A stretch of 64,000 bases of DNA from Liolophura sinensis (taxonomy: Eukaryota; Mollusca; Polyplacophora; Chitonida; Chitonidae). Made by a program: the position numbers and the translations under genes. The number at the start of each line of letters is the position of its first letter. Within the stretch, counting starts at the first letter, position 1. The DNA lies in the NCBI RefSeq assembly GCF_032854445.1, contig NC_088300.1, positions 27,945,608 through 28,009,607 on the forward strand, read 5' to 3'. Under the pieces are notes generated by a model. That model did not search any database. It was given only the letters and a program-made list of their open reading frames with translations, and was not told where the DNA came from. Positions 12,201-27,511 of the stretch are shown piece by piece.

Positions 12201-15200
12201 TGGCAAGGAGCCTATAGCCTCCCAACAGACCAACATCATCACTATTAAATGGTCATTTTGAACCTCGTAACCAACACTAGTTGCCAAGCTCCATGCTTGG
12301 AGCTGCATGTTTACATCAGTATGTGGCTCCAGCTAGTGCTATTTTGCAATCATACATGTACAACATGCATGTACATTGTAGTTGATGATCATATTATACA
12401 TATACATGAATATAATTCTCAGAATCATTCACTGATTAAGTGTGCTTAAGTGTCAGCAAACGTACACATCAAAGGCCTACTTCTATATGTATGCCAGTAC
12501 TTCCTAGCATTTCAAATTACTGTAGGTAACCTACATGTATCATATAGTACAATTACTATTGCATTACCAGTCATGCCATGTACCACAATAGCAAGACACT
12601 TTCCCTATATATGTCCAGGGTCTATTTCACTTGGTTTTATAGCCACATTACACATGCACATGTAAGTCTAATGGAGGATTGAGGAGGGAATCCTTGAGAT
12701 TTTGCAACCTCATGTGCTCTCAAGGCTTTGGGAGCAATAAATGGTTGACAGCCTGCATAAGGCAATTTAAAGTGGTTTTACATGAAGTCTACTGGATGTC
12801 ATTTGGCTTCCATCAATATGGCACACATGTTGAGCTCGTTTTAGGGGGAACAATCTTTGTATCATATGTTGGAAATAAGGTCAGTTATACATACATGCAT
12901 ACTGGTGCACAGGCACTTAGGCTATAGCTTCCTCTGCAAACAGAAATAACTGCTGTGCAAATTGTATATGTCTCCCTCCATTGAGTACACTAAGGAAGCT
13001 AAAATAATTTAGAAAAAGAAATAAATGAATATCTCTGAGGGTGTAACATTAGGTGTACTCAATTTGTCTTGAACTATACATTGTACATGTTGCCAAAATG
13101 TCTCTAATATCTGACCTCTGTAGTGTGTTTAAGACACTTAATATAACATACGAAAGTAAACTTCTGCACCTCTGTGTTGTTCACATCTAGCTAGCGCTAG
13201 CACAACAAGTATAACATGACATCTGCACCAACACTATAGCATTCATGTAGATGTAGACGGTCTATTCTGTTCTGGTCTGTTTGGAATATTATTAACTGAC
13301 ACAAGTACAGTTTTCCACGTGCTACATACATGTGTTAGAGCTATTGTTCCTGTCAGCAGATTTATGTTAGTCACTCAGCGGATTACATACATGTACATGC
13401 ACAGTTGTATCTTGTATGTGCAAAATGTATCCGCAGTGCGCACACATTTTTACTTGTCAGCCTACTTCCAACTATTACACAAATTCTTCTGAGCTTGTTA
13501 TATATGTATGAATATTTTTCCATTAAAAAAGATGACAGAAAAATACTGTAACAATCGCACACATTTGCAATATGTGCAACTGTTCTATATGGTATATTTG
13601 TCCCATAATTTTGACAGCTAAGTTGCCAGCTTTAATTGATTCGGAGAGTTCTATTCATCTTAGATAGATGTTTTAAGGTTATTTTTGTTTGGTCACATGA
13701 GTGTCAACTGCGTATTGTCATCAAAATCCCATGATCAGTCAGAGTGGGAGAATCTACAACCTTCCTGTCGAAGGTAAGGTTTGAACCTGGCCCCAGTGTG
13801 TCTCATTTATAGTGATTGTTTGGAAGACAAGTTAATATTGTAATTCTTCAGCCTTTGTGCATGTTTTAAAGGTGTTTATTCAAGCATATTCTAAAGGCAA
13901 CATGCTGTGCAGACTGATAAAATTATACTTTTTGTATAAAGTCCTAAAAATGGCCAATCCAACCAATGTAGTTTTGTCTTTGAAATGAAATCAAAGCACA
14001 CTTTTTTATGACCTTTTATATCTGTCTCTAAAATTGCATTTTTTAAGGTTATTACAGTAAGTAAATATATCACACTTCCCAGACAATAAACACTGCACTA
14101 GGACATTTTGGGTTAGGTCACACTAAAATAGGTCAGCATTTCTTTCTGTCTAGGTAACATTAGTTTGTACACAAGCCAATCACAGAAAACACAAGTCTCT
14201 CCCTCTCCCACCAAACTTGTTGGATGAGTGTCTGCCAGCCCAGACCCTTTATAGGCTTTTAAAGTCAGATTAACTATAGCTTGAAAGACAGGAATCCATG
14301 CTACCCACAGGTCTTGCAGCTATCAAAGTCCAACTGTTCTGTGAAAGTCTATAATGACACCATGACATTTACCTTTTGCTCAGCCAGACTTTATGAAATT
14401 ACCTGATGTGTTATTAAAAGTATGCAAGGACAAGAGGACCTCATTATATCCTGTTGGGATCCTCAAAGCATCATCAAACTGTGGTGTCTGACAAGATAAC
14501 TGCCATGCTCGTCTAGAACTGTTTTATAGAGATTGTCATAAATCTTGGACATCTGTGTTAAGGATGGTGTGTTGATACACTTGTGCCATGACAACAGTAT
14601 ACAGCAAATATTAGTGTCATCACACATATGCACAGGATATCCGAATATGACATTTCAGTATAGGCAATAAAAATTTATTTGCCATCCTCAAGAGACATCT
14701 TCACTACAATATTGCCCTTATACTGGCAATGTAACACTGAAACCTTTCATAATTCAAGAATCATTTCATTTTGTTACAAAGGTGTGTGGTGCCATAATTA
14801 CTTTTCAATTTCCAAGACCTTTGGCAAGTCAGTCATTCCAGCACCAAAAGATCTCTAATCAGATCAAGCCAAAGCGGTGAGAAGTTATTTGCATACTTTT
14901 CACACTGTACATTCCAGGTTCTGTGCATGAATATTTCTGTGAGTGATAGATTTGCCTTTCCTTTTCAACAGCAGAGTTCACTGTTAACAACTGACACACA
15001 TATGTTTAATGCTGGTCAATGATTGTTTATTGACTTTTAATACAGGCAGCACACTTTTTGATTTTGGCACTACAACTACGTTTGCATTTAATTGGTCTCC
15101 AACAAGTGATATGTAATATATAGCTGTAAAAGCAATAAAGGTGGCATTAAATCCCAGGCAAACTAATATGCAATTACAACAATTCATTATCTCCCTTCAC

Positions 15201-18200
15201 GAATTGTCCTCTATAAATGGAAACAGTACACCATACTTGGCCAAAACACAACTGGCAGACTGGCTACCACTACAAAAACACATCGCAAGGAAGAGTATAG
15301 TTGATTTCACTACTCTTAATTAACTGTATTAACTAAAAAGCAATGACTGAATGTCATACTCCAGCTAATTTGGTGTCTTAATGGTAGCCAGCCAACCACT
15401 AATCCTGGTAATGTTTTTCTAATTATTGGGTAGCTGGCTACCATTACCTTCAAGGATATATTTTTATTATTATATTAGCACAGTTTTTTAGGGCTTCAAA
15501 ACATACAAGACAGAGTCCACTTTTCTATTTTAGCTGCATATATATCTTCTGAGTTGTTGTACCGATTATTACGGAGAAGGACGTAATCCTGCCTACCCTC
15601 CCCTCCCCCCAACTCCCTCCACCAATGTTTCCATCACAGGGGATCCCTCCACTTGACAGCTGGAAATGGTTCCTGGCCAAGACTTAGCACATTGCTGACC
15701 TTTGCTGCCAAGAACTACTCAATGAAGTGGATATTATATCAGTGGGGAGGGAGAAGAAAGATTGTGTGCTTAGTACAGTATGTAACAATACAGAGGGGGT
15801 TCAATGGCTACAGGAATTTCACAGCTTAAGTTTCATTCCCATCCCTGCTGTGTGGCAACAACAGCTCTGGCCCTCTGCTGACATTTCAAATTGACCAGAT
15901 CAGCCCAGACCATGGTCTCCCCAGCCGACTGAGATATCAAGATATCGACAGGTCTGTCACAGCTCTTCCATTCTATCCCTCTTCCATTCTGTCTAACTAT
16001 CTAACGAATGATGAATATGAGGCAATTTATCACATGCCCTGTGACAGAGTCTTCTGCCCCTGGTTCCAGACAGCCCTTCAAAATCACCTGTTGACTTCAC
16101 TCACATATGCATCCATGGAGACTTGTGCTGAGGTTGTAAACCTTGTACAGATTGACTTACACTTTGAAATCTTACATCTAATTTCTGACTAAATAATATC
16201 ACATGTCCACTTGGTTTGAAGATTTTTGCTTTTATTTCCTTAATATCTGATGGCTCCCTGAGGCAATACCTACTGGAACCTAGATTCTTGGTCTCAAGTC
16301 AATCCAGTTAGTCATTCAAATCCAGCTGGTGCATGTACATGTATTCGATTCAGTTAGGGCTTTACATCTGACAGTTTGCTGGGCACTCCGCATATTAGAT
16401 TTTTAAGACCAGTAACTGGTGTTTTTGTTTTTAGATTGAATAAAGTTTCTTACAGAAGATACTACAGAAGATGTCAAATGAAGATATAGTATAAACAATC
16501 TGTTAAGACAAACCACATAGCATTAGGAGTTGATTCCATAAAGCCGTTTCTGACTTTGGTTAAACTTTGAAATACGATCTTGGAGCTTATTTCAGACAAA
16601 ATTTCACTTTCAAGTACCAAACACTAAGTGTTGTGAGGAGATTTTAAGTTTTGGCGTAAGTCAGAAACAGCCCTAGCTCTCCATAAAGGCCAAATCTGTG
16701 CACAGATACATACTAGTAAAGCACTGTTAATGACACAGCCTTAAAGGACGTTGCATTCTGGCTAAAGGCAACAGCAGTCCCCTACTAATGAAATGAAATT
16801 ACAACTTTTAATTCAAGTGACAGGGGCTTTCTTGACACCCCAATTTGGGGCATCTGTGGAAATTATTCTTGATGTCCACATTGGCAAAAGACATTCAATT
16901 TACCAGTTCTCCTCTCACTTAGATGAAACTGTTGTTTTACATCAATTGTCTGGAGCTGTCTCAATTTACATGTACTTTGGAACTAATAAACCAACAAAAC
17001 ACAGATCAATGTGCATTCTCCCAAGCATTACAAAAAAACCCCCCAAAACTATGAAAGGCTTGTCCAGGCCAACATCTGTTTTTTTATTTTATTTTCAGAT
17101 AATAGATTAATTACTGCTGGTTAGTCTGGGTTTACATTAGGACATTTGTGCCAAAGTGCTTTCTTGAAGTTGTCGTAATAGTGGCCAAATGTCAGTAATA
17201 AGGGTTAAACTTGTCTGAGCAGTCTTCACATCTGCAGTCTTGCAATAAATATTTGATCCTCTAAGTCACACTACTCTTCCTTGGAAACCATCAGCCGCAC
17301 CGCTGTTCAAATACTACAGCGGCCTTATTTCACTCTAACCTGCCAAATCCTAAACAAAGTTCTTGTACATGGGTCAAACGAAATGTCAGTATTAAAATAT
17401 GAGGTATTTTAGGGGTTGACAACGAGAGTACATGTACTGGATTTTGGTTTTGTTTGTAGATGACCACAGCAAACTGTATTGAATTGTATGTGTAAACAGA
17501 TCTGTAATGGCATACTACTGATAAAGCAACGAATAAAATGGAAAACAGTTTCAAAGCAGATAGTCTATGTATGTACATTTTTTTTCTACCTTGCATCAAG
17601 AAAGTAAGACTAATTACTTGCAAATGCAATATAACGAACCATTATAGGTGCACTGTCTCATTAAATATTCAATTTTCTACAACAGAATATGCCCACAATT
17701 ATCAACAACAATGCCTTTGTCAACATCATGATCTATGTCTTAGCACACCCAGGTTAAATGCAAGAGATACTTATTTTCTCACAGTTGTTCTGTTTAGACA
17801 CATAAATACACGTGTATATTTTTCCTACATCAGCAAAAAAAAAAAAGTCACTTCCATCTAACCACAAAAAAAGAATATAACTTACATATACCAGAATTAA
17901 GACTGGCCTTTATCATATCCATTAGACATGTCCCTCAGGCCTTCTCCAAAAATTCATTATTATTGCTATTACAACATCAATGCCAATTGCAGCCCTGGAA
18001 TAAGACAACATTCTTAACTATTCCTGAAATAGGCAAACTGAAAAATATGCGATCTAATTGGTTTAAGTACACACCATTCCGAGTTCCATATTATATATTA
18101 CATTACAGACAGAATGAAAACTGCAATACCTTCATGACTGACTGACTGAATGATTGTGACTCAATGCCACTTTTAGCAGTATTATAACCATTTGAGACAA

Positions 18201-21200
18201 TTTTTAACCAAGGAGACATTAGCAACACCAGTATATATTTGCCCTATGATGAATGCATGAGCAAAAGCAACAAGAACAAACAGAGGTTTCATTTTTCTGT
18301 ACCACTGATGCAAAGCTAAACTGCGGCAGCCTTAAGCTATACAACAGAGCCTTGCCAAGAGACTATAACCTGAGACTATATAACATCAGTTACAGGACGT
18401 CGCAGAGTGCAAAGAGAACTTAATCATTCTCAATTGAGAGGAAGGAATTCAATGTTGGTTCTTTCTGTGCTAAAACCAATCAGACAAATAGGAATATAGA
18501 TGTGCTCTTATTTCAAATAGGGCTGCCCTTAATCACATAGAGATTCAACCTGGTCCACGAATTGAGAGCACAGTGAATGTAGTAAAAAGATATTGGTTTG
18601 GCATTACTGACAGGAAAGTTGGTTAGTGCTTCTCACAATAAAAACACTAAGCCAACTAGATTAGATTATACTCTGTCTGTTTTCACTAGTGATCAGCAGT
18701 AAATGTTCTTGTGCAGGCGCCTCCAACTGGCCATAATGTGGGTGGGTTCTATCAATCACCGCCGTGCACAGCTGCGAATATGGCCAGAGTGGGAAAACAT
18801 AGAACACTAAACATGCATACTGCTTAGTCCTACATGTATAAGATGCAGTATAATCAGCTTGACAATACACTTTAATATAAAGAAAGTATTCATTTGGTTT
18901 CCAAGTTACTTTTCTTTACCTTTGTGGGCCGTTTCTATAAAGATGAATGACACAGATCTCTGGGAGAATCCAATAGGGAATGCTAAACTTGACTAAGGGA
19001 GTGATAAAACCCATGACTGATCCCAGCTAGAAACACAATTCAGACTTTCATCTAAGAACAGAGCATGATAAAACTGGGGCAGCAGATGTGAGGATGCTAA
19101 AGACCTGGTCTAGCTGTTCACCTAAGTCACAGTTCCCTGCTGAGGGTTTATAGATTTTTAGGAAGCTTTCACAAAGAGAGAGAGAAAAAAAAGGGCATTC
19201 ATGTCAGTCAAACTACAATGAATGTCCTGCCCAATGAAGTTGCTATGCTCAAATCCAAGTGTGCTGGCTCATCTACAACTCCCGTCAGGAAGTTGCAAGT
19301 TTGCCACTTACATGTTTAGAAGAATACAACGGTTTGAGCAGTGGAAAACAAACTTCTGAAACGTACATGTACATGTAGTTCAACAAATACTCAGATCATC
19401 AAAATTTCAAAATAATGTATTAAATTAAGCCAGCTTTAATCTTCACTAAAGTAGACTGCAACACAACAAAACAATTAGTTCCCATGTATTTTGAGGGATT
19501 ACTGAAGCAATTTATCCTGAACCCACTAACTGTCAAACAAAGATCTAATCAACAGCAATAACAAAGTCATGATAAAGAAACATTTGAGGTGTTTGCATAC
19601 TTTTACCAAGAGAATGAAAAGTCAATAACTTACTTCTGGCCTTGTGTGGTTTCTTGGAGGTGGGATGCCATCTGATTTCTGTGAGGTCATTGTTTAGTGT
19701 AAACAGCCTGTGGTACTGCCGACTGTTTGACCTCACCTTCACCAAGTCACTACCATTTTGCATATATGTGAGACAATCTTGAGCTGCAATGAAAAGAGAA
19801 GAAGTCCATAATCAGATTCCTTTACCTAAATTTCCTTTGTATAAAAACTTAAAGTTTATCAAATTAAAAAAAAAACAAAACAAAAAAACAATAAACACAA
19901 ATATAAACCATAAGACACCTTTCTTTGCTTAAAACATTTACATGTATTAGGAGACCACAGGAGGGAAAACTGAACTAGTACTTTAAATTGAGATTATAAA
20001 TATAAAACAGGACACAGGGTAGTCTTCACATGTACCATATTACTGTCATATAAGATGTTCACATGTCAGCATCAAATGTACAGTTATGTTAGATGAATAA
20101 TAGAAAGTACATGTAATTGTAGAAGCACATTCATTTTTCATTCATTTCTATTATTCACCACAGGAATTCTACTTGTTCGTCTACAATTCTTCAACCCCTT
20201 CCCACAAAAGGCTGATTTTTTGTGCTGCTTAATAACGCATTCTTATTTATGAATTTCAAAATATTGTTAAATTAATGCATTTCAACTGAAGTTAAGTATT
20301 TTTCAGGCGACACACTTTGCTTGATTCTAACTGATTTGTCCACTAAAAGTTTTTTTGGGGGGGAAAGTCTGATTAATTACTTATCAAAAACAAAAAAAAA
20401 GTGGTGACTTCAAAAGCATTTTTAATGGCCTTCATGTGCCTCAAGTTTATCAAGTGAAATCAAGTTTATCAGATAGATTGGTCAACTTCACAACAACAGC
20501 TATAATTTTATCAGCCAAGAAAAAACAATGCCTCTTAAAATTGCTTTAATAAATACCATATATTACACAAAAAGACAGGGAAATAGCTATCTGCACCAAA
20601 TCTAGCCACGTCACCAAAATATTATATTACAGGGGCATGTGAACGTAATTCAATTCTGCATGCTCTAGATGCCCTTCTTAACTCAGTTGTAAAACCCCAA
20701 TACTATAAATAATTGTATCAGTATAAAAATACGAAAACGTGACATACAGGTCATGTTTTTTATAACTTCACCTAAGAGAATGGTGCCAAAAATACTCTCA
20801 GTAACATAGCCAGGAACAACATAGTTTTTTGTGTGTGACTTAAACAGCTGCATAAAATATGTGTATGCCTATAGTCTAGCTATATATACATATGCAAGTT
20901 TTTACAAGTACATTCAGTTTTACATTAAATAATTGAATACAGAGTAGGCCAGTCTCCAAACGTGTTTATAATTCATGACATATACATGTTAACATGCTAC
21001 AGCATCTTACAAACAAACAGAGAAGTCATTTGGAGTCGCCTATATGGCTTCATTTTCTCACTTTCATGCTGATACCAAGCAGGTGAAGGAAAGGGTTGTT
21101 TGCCCTAAAAATTTGCCCCCAAAAGTGCATGTTTAGAGTCAAACTAAGGTCCTAAATATTACTTTAGGTGCTAAACTTAAATTTTTCCAACAGCAGATCA

Positions 21201-24200
21201 TCTTGCCTTCCAAACAACACACAAACACATTTTTAACATCAAAAGAACATACACCCAGAGAGGGATATTCTTGAGCCTTTACAATAAAATCATATACAAA
21301 TACAACATAGGTTCATTTATAACATACAAGATACATATAGTATAGTATATATATACAAATAGGTAATTCACTTAATCCTCTTTATAGTGCCAACTGAAAG
21401 TTGTTTGTTTAGTTTAAGATAAACTGAAGTGTTGACATCAAAACATCTTTACTTAAGATTTTACAATGTATGCACTTCTGGAAGTGCATTTTCACAGGCC
21501 AAAATTAGTGAAACAGTAATTTTACAGTTTGTATACAAATAAGGTTTGTGCTGTATGATGATGAAGCATGACTTTAATTCTGTTTCTCCATGTAGAGTGC
21601 ACATGTACAAGTACGATGAAGAAGATGAGCTACATCTGTCTCTCCAGAGCCTGCTGCTCACCTTGTACCGCCTGGAGATGTCTGGGTTCAGCTAACCTAA
21701 CCTGACACAGCAGCCCTCACTTCTGACAGATCACTTGATTACTCCAGTTCATAAACGATTAGACAACCTCTACTCTCCACACTTGTCAGAAACAAGAAAC
21801 TGTTGCAGCCATCAGAGTTTTTCCCCCTCTCAACCTCCTTCGTTTTTGACACTGCATACAGAGCAATTTAGTTAGCCATGTCAAAACAATGGCTGTCAGT
21901 GCTGCAATCAGTGTTCTGGCATGTGTACTAGACCCTCTGCCAAGACATCCTCCTGATTTAAATCTACACACAAAACCCCATCTGGACAAACACGATAAAG
22001 TCACTGCACTACACACAAAGTCTTCCTTAACATATTTTACATGTACCTTTTATATCAACCATTCCGTTGGAGTTTATTGTTGTGTAGCTGTTATTCAACT
22101 TAAAAACAATATTTCATGAAATGATAGTTTTGAGTTACTTAGTGAAACTATTAACTTCAGGATATAAAACATTCAACTGTACTGGAATGTGACTTGGTAT
22201 ATGAAGAGGACTCGTCTGACGGCTCATCGTTTTTCCATCATGATGTTTAATGTTCCATGAATTATTTAACATATACATACTGCTGTACAATTTACTTCCA
22301 TACATTGTCGACAAAAACTTGTGTTTTTGTTTTTCCTAGTTTTACTAGTTCATGGTACATTTACAGAAACCATCTAATTACAAATATAACTTGAAATGAG
22401 AACATCTCAAAGGCACTGACACTTATATGTATATGTGAGCATAAGTGTACTCATATACTCTAGTTCCACCTGCATTTTTACAATATAGTCTATTGAATTG
22501 ATATTTAGGGATACTGTCTGTCACACGGTCAATACACCTACTTAATACAAATACACAGGCACAGAAGAAAGTCTGAGCTAAGGAAAATATTGAAGTGACA
22601 AATTTAGTTCTAGCCCAGACACATAGATTTCTGTGATGACAATCCAGTCGTACAAAAGTGCTTTGTCAGGAAATCCTGGACATCACTTGGTGCACAATGG
22701 TCTGCTGTGTCCATAAATACACTGGGCTAAACTAAGCACATGGACATCAAAGAGCATGCATCCTGATCTGGCTGAGAAATAGATATAATAGACGACAATC
22801 GGGTGTTTATTTAGACGTGTTCTTATAACTTGGTGCATTAATCCACGGAGACAGATATGTGTTATTAATGATAGAATTGTTAGGTAGACAGTACTTCAAA
22901 ATATATACATGTACAAGTATAGTACTTGCTGAAAACAGCACTTAGTCAGCCCTCTTGTTATTTCAATTCTACAATATATGTACCTTGTGGGTAGATTCAC
23001 ATTTACATGTGACAAGCTAAGCACATGTAGAATAAAGTTATTAAATAACAGAAAAGCTGAGTATTACTGAGTTATGATCTCTTTATTTATGATGAATATT
23101 TAACAAGTAGTGCACTTCGCATGCAGCAGGCCAGACAGCACTGAGCATTAAGAGTACATGTATAACCATAAATGTGTGAGGCTGACCAGTTTATATAATG
23201 CTACATGTACAATGTATACACACTGTATATGTCTATGAAGAGAACATTTCAAAACAAATGTTAAGCTCAGAAATCGTTTTAATCCACCAGATGTCCTAAA
23301 CACGCAACAAACCCCTAGAGATCTGCTAATGTTCAAATTTAGCATTTTTATTTCTTATGCCAAGAGCAGTTATTCTATCATTCATTTCCATTAACTTGAC
23401 ATATTCTACTACATTTTTTGTTTCTACTCAGTATTCTTCATCTGAGGCTGGTGATGACCAATTGGAATCCATGACAAATGTAAAAGTCACATGTTCATCA
23501 ATCTTCAGAAAAAGTGGTAAAAGAAATGTAAACCACCTGTCTGCCTGGTGCTTATTCTCATTAAACTGTGTTTTTTTCTCCTTTTTATGGAACCTCTTCT
23601 TACTTGGGCACCTGTACATGGTGTGCAAATACACGGGCCTGTAGACTGATTGATTGGTGTTCAACACTGTATGCAAGAATATTTCATGTTAATATATCAT
23701 AGCAACATTGGAGGAAGGAAACCAAACTGTGCACAAGAGAACCACAGCCCCAGGCAACCAACTGGCAAATGGTTGTGCACGTGATGCAGTGATTTCTCCT
23801 GTGCACAGTAAGCTTCATGTGCAAGGCACATTGGTGGAAGGAAACCAAACTGCGCACAAGAGAACCACAGCCCCAGGCAACCAACTGGCAAATGGTTGTG
23901 CACGTGATGCAGTGATTTCTCCTGTGCACAGTAAGCTTCATGTGCAAGGCACATTGGTGGAAGGAAACCAAACTGCGCACAAGAGAACCACAGCCCCAGG
24001 CAACCAACTGGCAAATGGTTGTGCACGTGATGCAGTGATTTCTCCTGTGCACAGTAAGCTTCATGTGCAAGGCACATTGGTGGAAGGAAACCAAACTGCG
24101 CACAAGAGAACCACAGCCCCAGGCAACCAACTGGCAAATGGTTGTGCACGTGATGCAGTGATTTCTCCTGTGCACAGCAAGCTTCATGTGCAAGGCACAT

Positions 24201-27200
24201 TGGTGGAAGGAAACCAAACTGCGCACAAGAGAACCACAGCCCCAGGCAACCAACTGGCAAATGGTTGTGCACGTGATGCAGTGATTTCTCCTGTGCACAG
24301 TAAGCTTCATGTGCAAGGCACATTGGTGGAAGGAAACCAAACTGCGCACAAGAGAACAACAGCCCCAGGCAACCAACTGGCAAATGGTTGTGCACGTGAT
24401 GCAGTGATTTCTCCTGTGCACAGCAAGCTTCATGTGCAAGGCACATTGGTGGAGGGCAAGACCAACCAACTTCATGTAACACCACTTACACTGCCACCAC
24501 ATGTTGCTGACAGCGTATTGCCTCAAAGGCCCAAAGAACAGTGGAGGCAGGGAAAAATTCCCTGTTCAAAGCTGGGATTGATCCCAATACCCATGTGATT
24601 GACAGATAGGTACCTTAATACCAGCCTGCCAGCTACATGTATTGGCTTGTAGATGTCAGCATTTCCAGCATGCCACAGAAATCTGAAGCCTGAAAAGAAG
24701 ATTAGGCAAATCATGTACATGTGGACCCCTCATTTTGCTATACAACATTCTGATGATAAAAGTATTGGCAGACAGTGTTGTTTAATTTGTCAGTTTCATT
24801 GTGACATGGGTAAATCACTGTCAGAGCTGACATTCTACAACACGTATCTGGATACCCAAAATCTGAACAGATCAAACAAACATTAAGAGGCAAGCCTGGC
24901 ACAACAATTTCAGATACACAAATAAGATGCAAGGAAATATATACATAAATATATATACGTGTACATGTATTCAATTAATACATATTACTTGCACTTGAAA
25001 TTTTTTCATTCTAATAAAGATCGTTTTGTTTGTATAGTCTATGCAAAGTTTTAATGATATGTCTTATTTTCCAAGCACACCTTGTGTGAAACGTGAACAT
25101 GCAGTGTTGATATTCTGCACTACATCACATAGATCAGGTCTGCTCACCTAGGCAGACATAATCAAAGGTATCGATGCAGCTGCAGATCGGCACTTGTACT
25201 AATATTATGTGTAGTGTATCATAATTATGGTCGATGTCAGAGAATGCGCGAATGAAACGAGGCAGACATGCAAAAAGCCACAGATAGGGACTGGTGGTAG
25301 AGGGTAATGATGCGTACTAATCAGTGCAAATGACTGACTAGAAGTGTTACCTGAGCCTCCTTGTAACACAGACAAAAATAATGTTGCAGACACAGCATAG
25401 CAGTGCCTGCTGTGATCAGGAAGCAATCCTTACCCTACCCTGAAGCAGTAGGCAATCAATAACTGTCATATCCAATTGCTATTCGCATAAACTGAAGCTT
25501 CTGCTACCAGCTTTTCCACATAAAAAAATATACTTTTTTTATATCCCCTGCAAGGCAATGGCGGTCATTCCCCAAGCCAAAAACACCTGGTTTAAAACCA
25601 TCGTTCACATAATGTTCTGCAAATACATCTATCCTAGATGTATCTCAACAACAGCACCATCTCCATACCTTGACAACATACAATCATGACAGGTGTTAAT
25701 ATCCAATAAACAGTGTGTGAAATATTAAAGCTATTTTTAAAATATTTTAAATAAAACAGTGTGCCTGGTCCACCCAAATTATGGTAATCAGAAAACATAA
25801 TGTAAACATTGTGAACAATAAGATCATTATGACATCACATTATTACAAATATTATTATTCTCAACATAACAATTGTTATACATGTATATGTTATAATATA
25901 ACATAATGATCAGTAATTTATTAAGATAGCATAAACCTGGACAGTGTATGGCCATAGGAGGCCAGCACAAGAACACAGGTCTGTTATGCAATCTCAACTA
26001 ACATGTCTCACTGATGCCAGGTCTTCACAACACTATACTAATCATGTATTATTTAGACAGATATTGACTGATGACTGATGCTGATACACATACATGTACT
26101 TTATACATCATGACAGTCTATATTAATCACATTCTAAAATATCCTACAAAATATAAAGCCACTCAAGTTTAGTGCTATAGAGGCTTAATTATTTAAGATG
26201 TGGAGTGCATGTACATATCATATGTAAATTTCACTATATTTCCAATTAAGTTTTCTTTGATTTATTTATTTATTTATTTATTTGATTGGTGTTTTACGAC
26301 ATACTCAGGAATATTTCATTTATATGACGGTGGCCAGCATTATGGTGGGAGGAAACCAGGCAGAGCCCAGTGAAAACCCACGACCATCCGCAGGTTGCAG
26401 ACCTGTTTTCTTTGAAGTTTACCTCAGCCTAGACAGAGGTAATTAAGAAGTTCAGTTTTTTAAAAGGTAAATCTATATAACAAATTCTGCAATTGAGTTT
26501 AATCTCCATATGGTCAAATGTATTTTCTGTCAGTCAGGAAAAATATATGAAAGAGAAAATGTGTACAAATGTATATGTATATGAATCTGCTTTTGGTACC
26601 AGAGAGGAAATACTGCACATATGGATGACAGCAGTAACAGCAGGCTCATACACTACCTTACAGTACATCAGTTTCATTATTAAAGTGCCACCTAAAAGTC
26701 TATTCCCATTAACTGAGGCCACCAAATTCCAGTCATAGCACACTTGTGGAGGATCTCTTGAAAAGGTCCAAACCTTCATAAAGTTTCCACATGCAAATGT
26801 GTAGCCTGAGGGCACTGCTGGGTTATAATAAACATCAAGGCGTAGACCAGGCCCTCAGAATTTTCCTTTCACTCCAATAACAACAACGAGTGTTCCTGCA
26901 GACCAGCAGTGATCAGAACACATCAACCCATATTCCCTAACACTGTTGGACCAATATTGGACTTATGAGAGATGGGAGTTGGCCAAGGCCATCGCAAATT
27001 CCACTGCCCTTTCCAATTCCAGACAGAAATCACATATTGGAATTCAATTGCACCTCTGGCAAACAGGCCGATTCAAAGGTTGACCGAATGCTATCATCTA
27101 TAAATAATTACATAAAAGACAAGTTAATAGCGGTGTGGCCTACTGTGGCAAGTTTCCTCAAATCAGGCACGTACATGCACATATGCGTGTAGTTTAATAG

Positions 27201-27453
27201 CTAGATTCATACCCCAGCTGTCTATCATGCCTGTACAAAATAAGTTAACTCTACAATCACAACATCCTAGTAGCCAGATCCACTTGTCCTGTGCCAATAT
27301 GCATACAATTACAACCACCAGGGAGAGAAATGTTCACATATTCTGAATAAAGAGGCTGTTCCAGTGCAGCTGGTACACGTATGTGCTACATTACATAAAT
27401 ATATGTTACCCAATTTCTTCTCATTTTTGGGACACCTGGTTTACTCATTTTAG

Positions 27454-27511
<58 letters not shown>

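Larger units (their letters stand above)
6613..19633 (-). other. PLCL intron 2 (13.0 kb)
   Basis: GT-AG intron with donor GTAAGT at 19633. It holds the decayed Tc1-like element (8081-8635), small SINE and other dispersed-repeat copies (7681-7765, 9645-9725, 13841-13990) and a possible foldback element (16541-16675). Elsewhere I see only non-coding AT-rich sequence. The short ORFs in it have no recognisable motifs. Confidence 0.75.

Noticed and set aside
23684-24598. Three overlapping ORFs of 262-296 codons on both strands
   Set aside because: All arise from the 123-bp (3 x 41) tandem array, which keeps any stop-free frame open. The proteins are the same 41-residue block repeated, with no domain.
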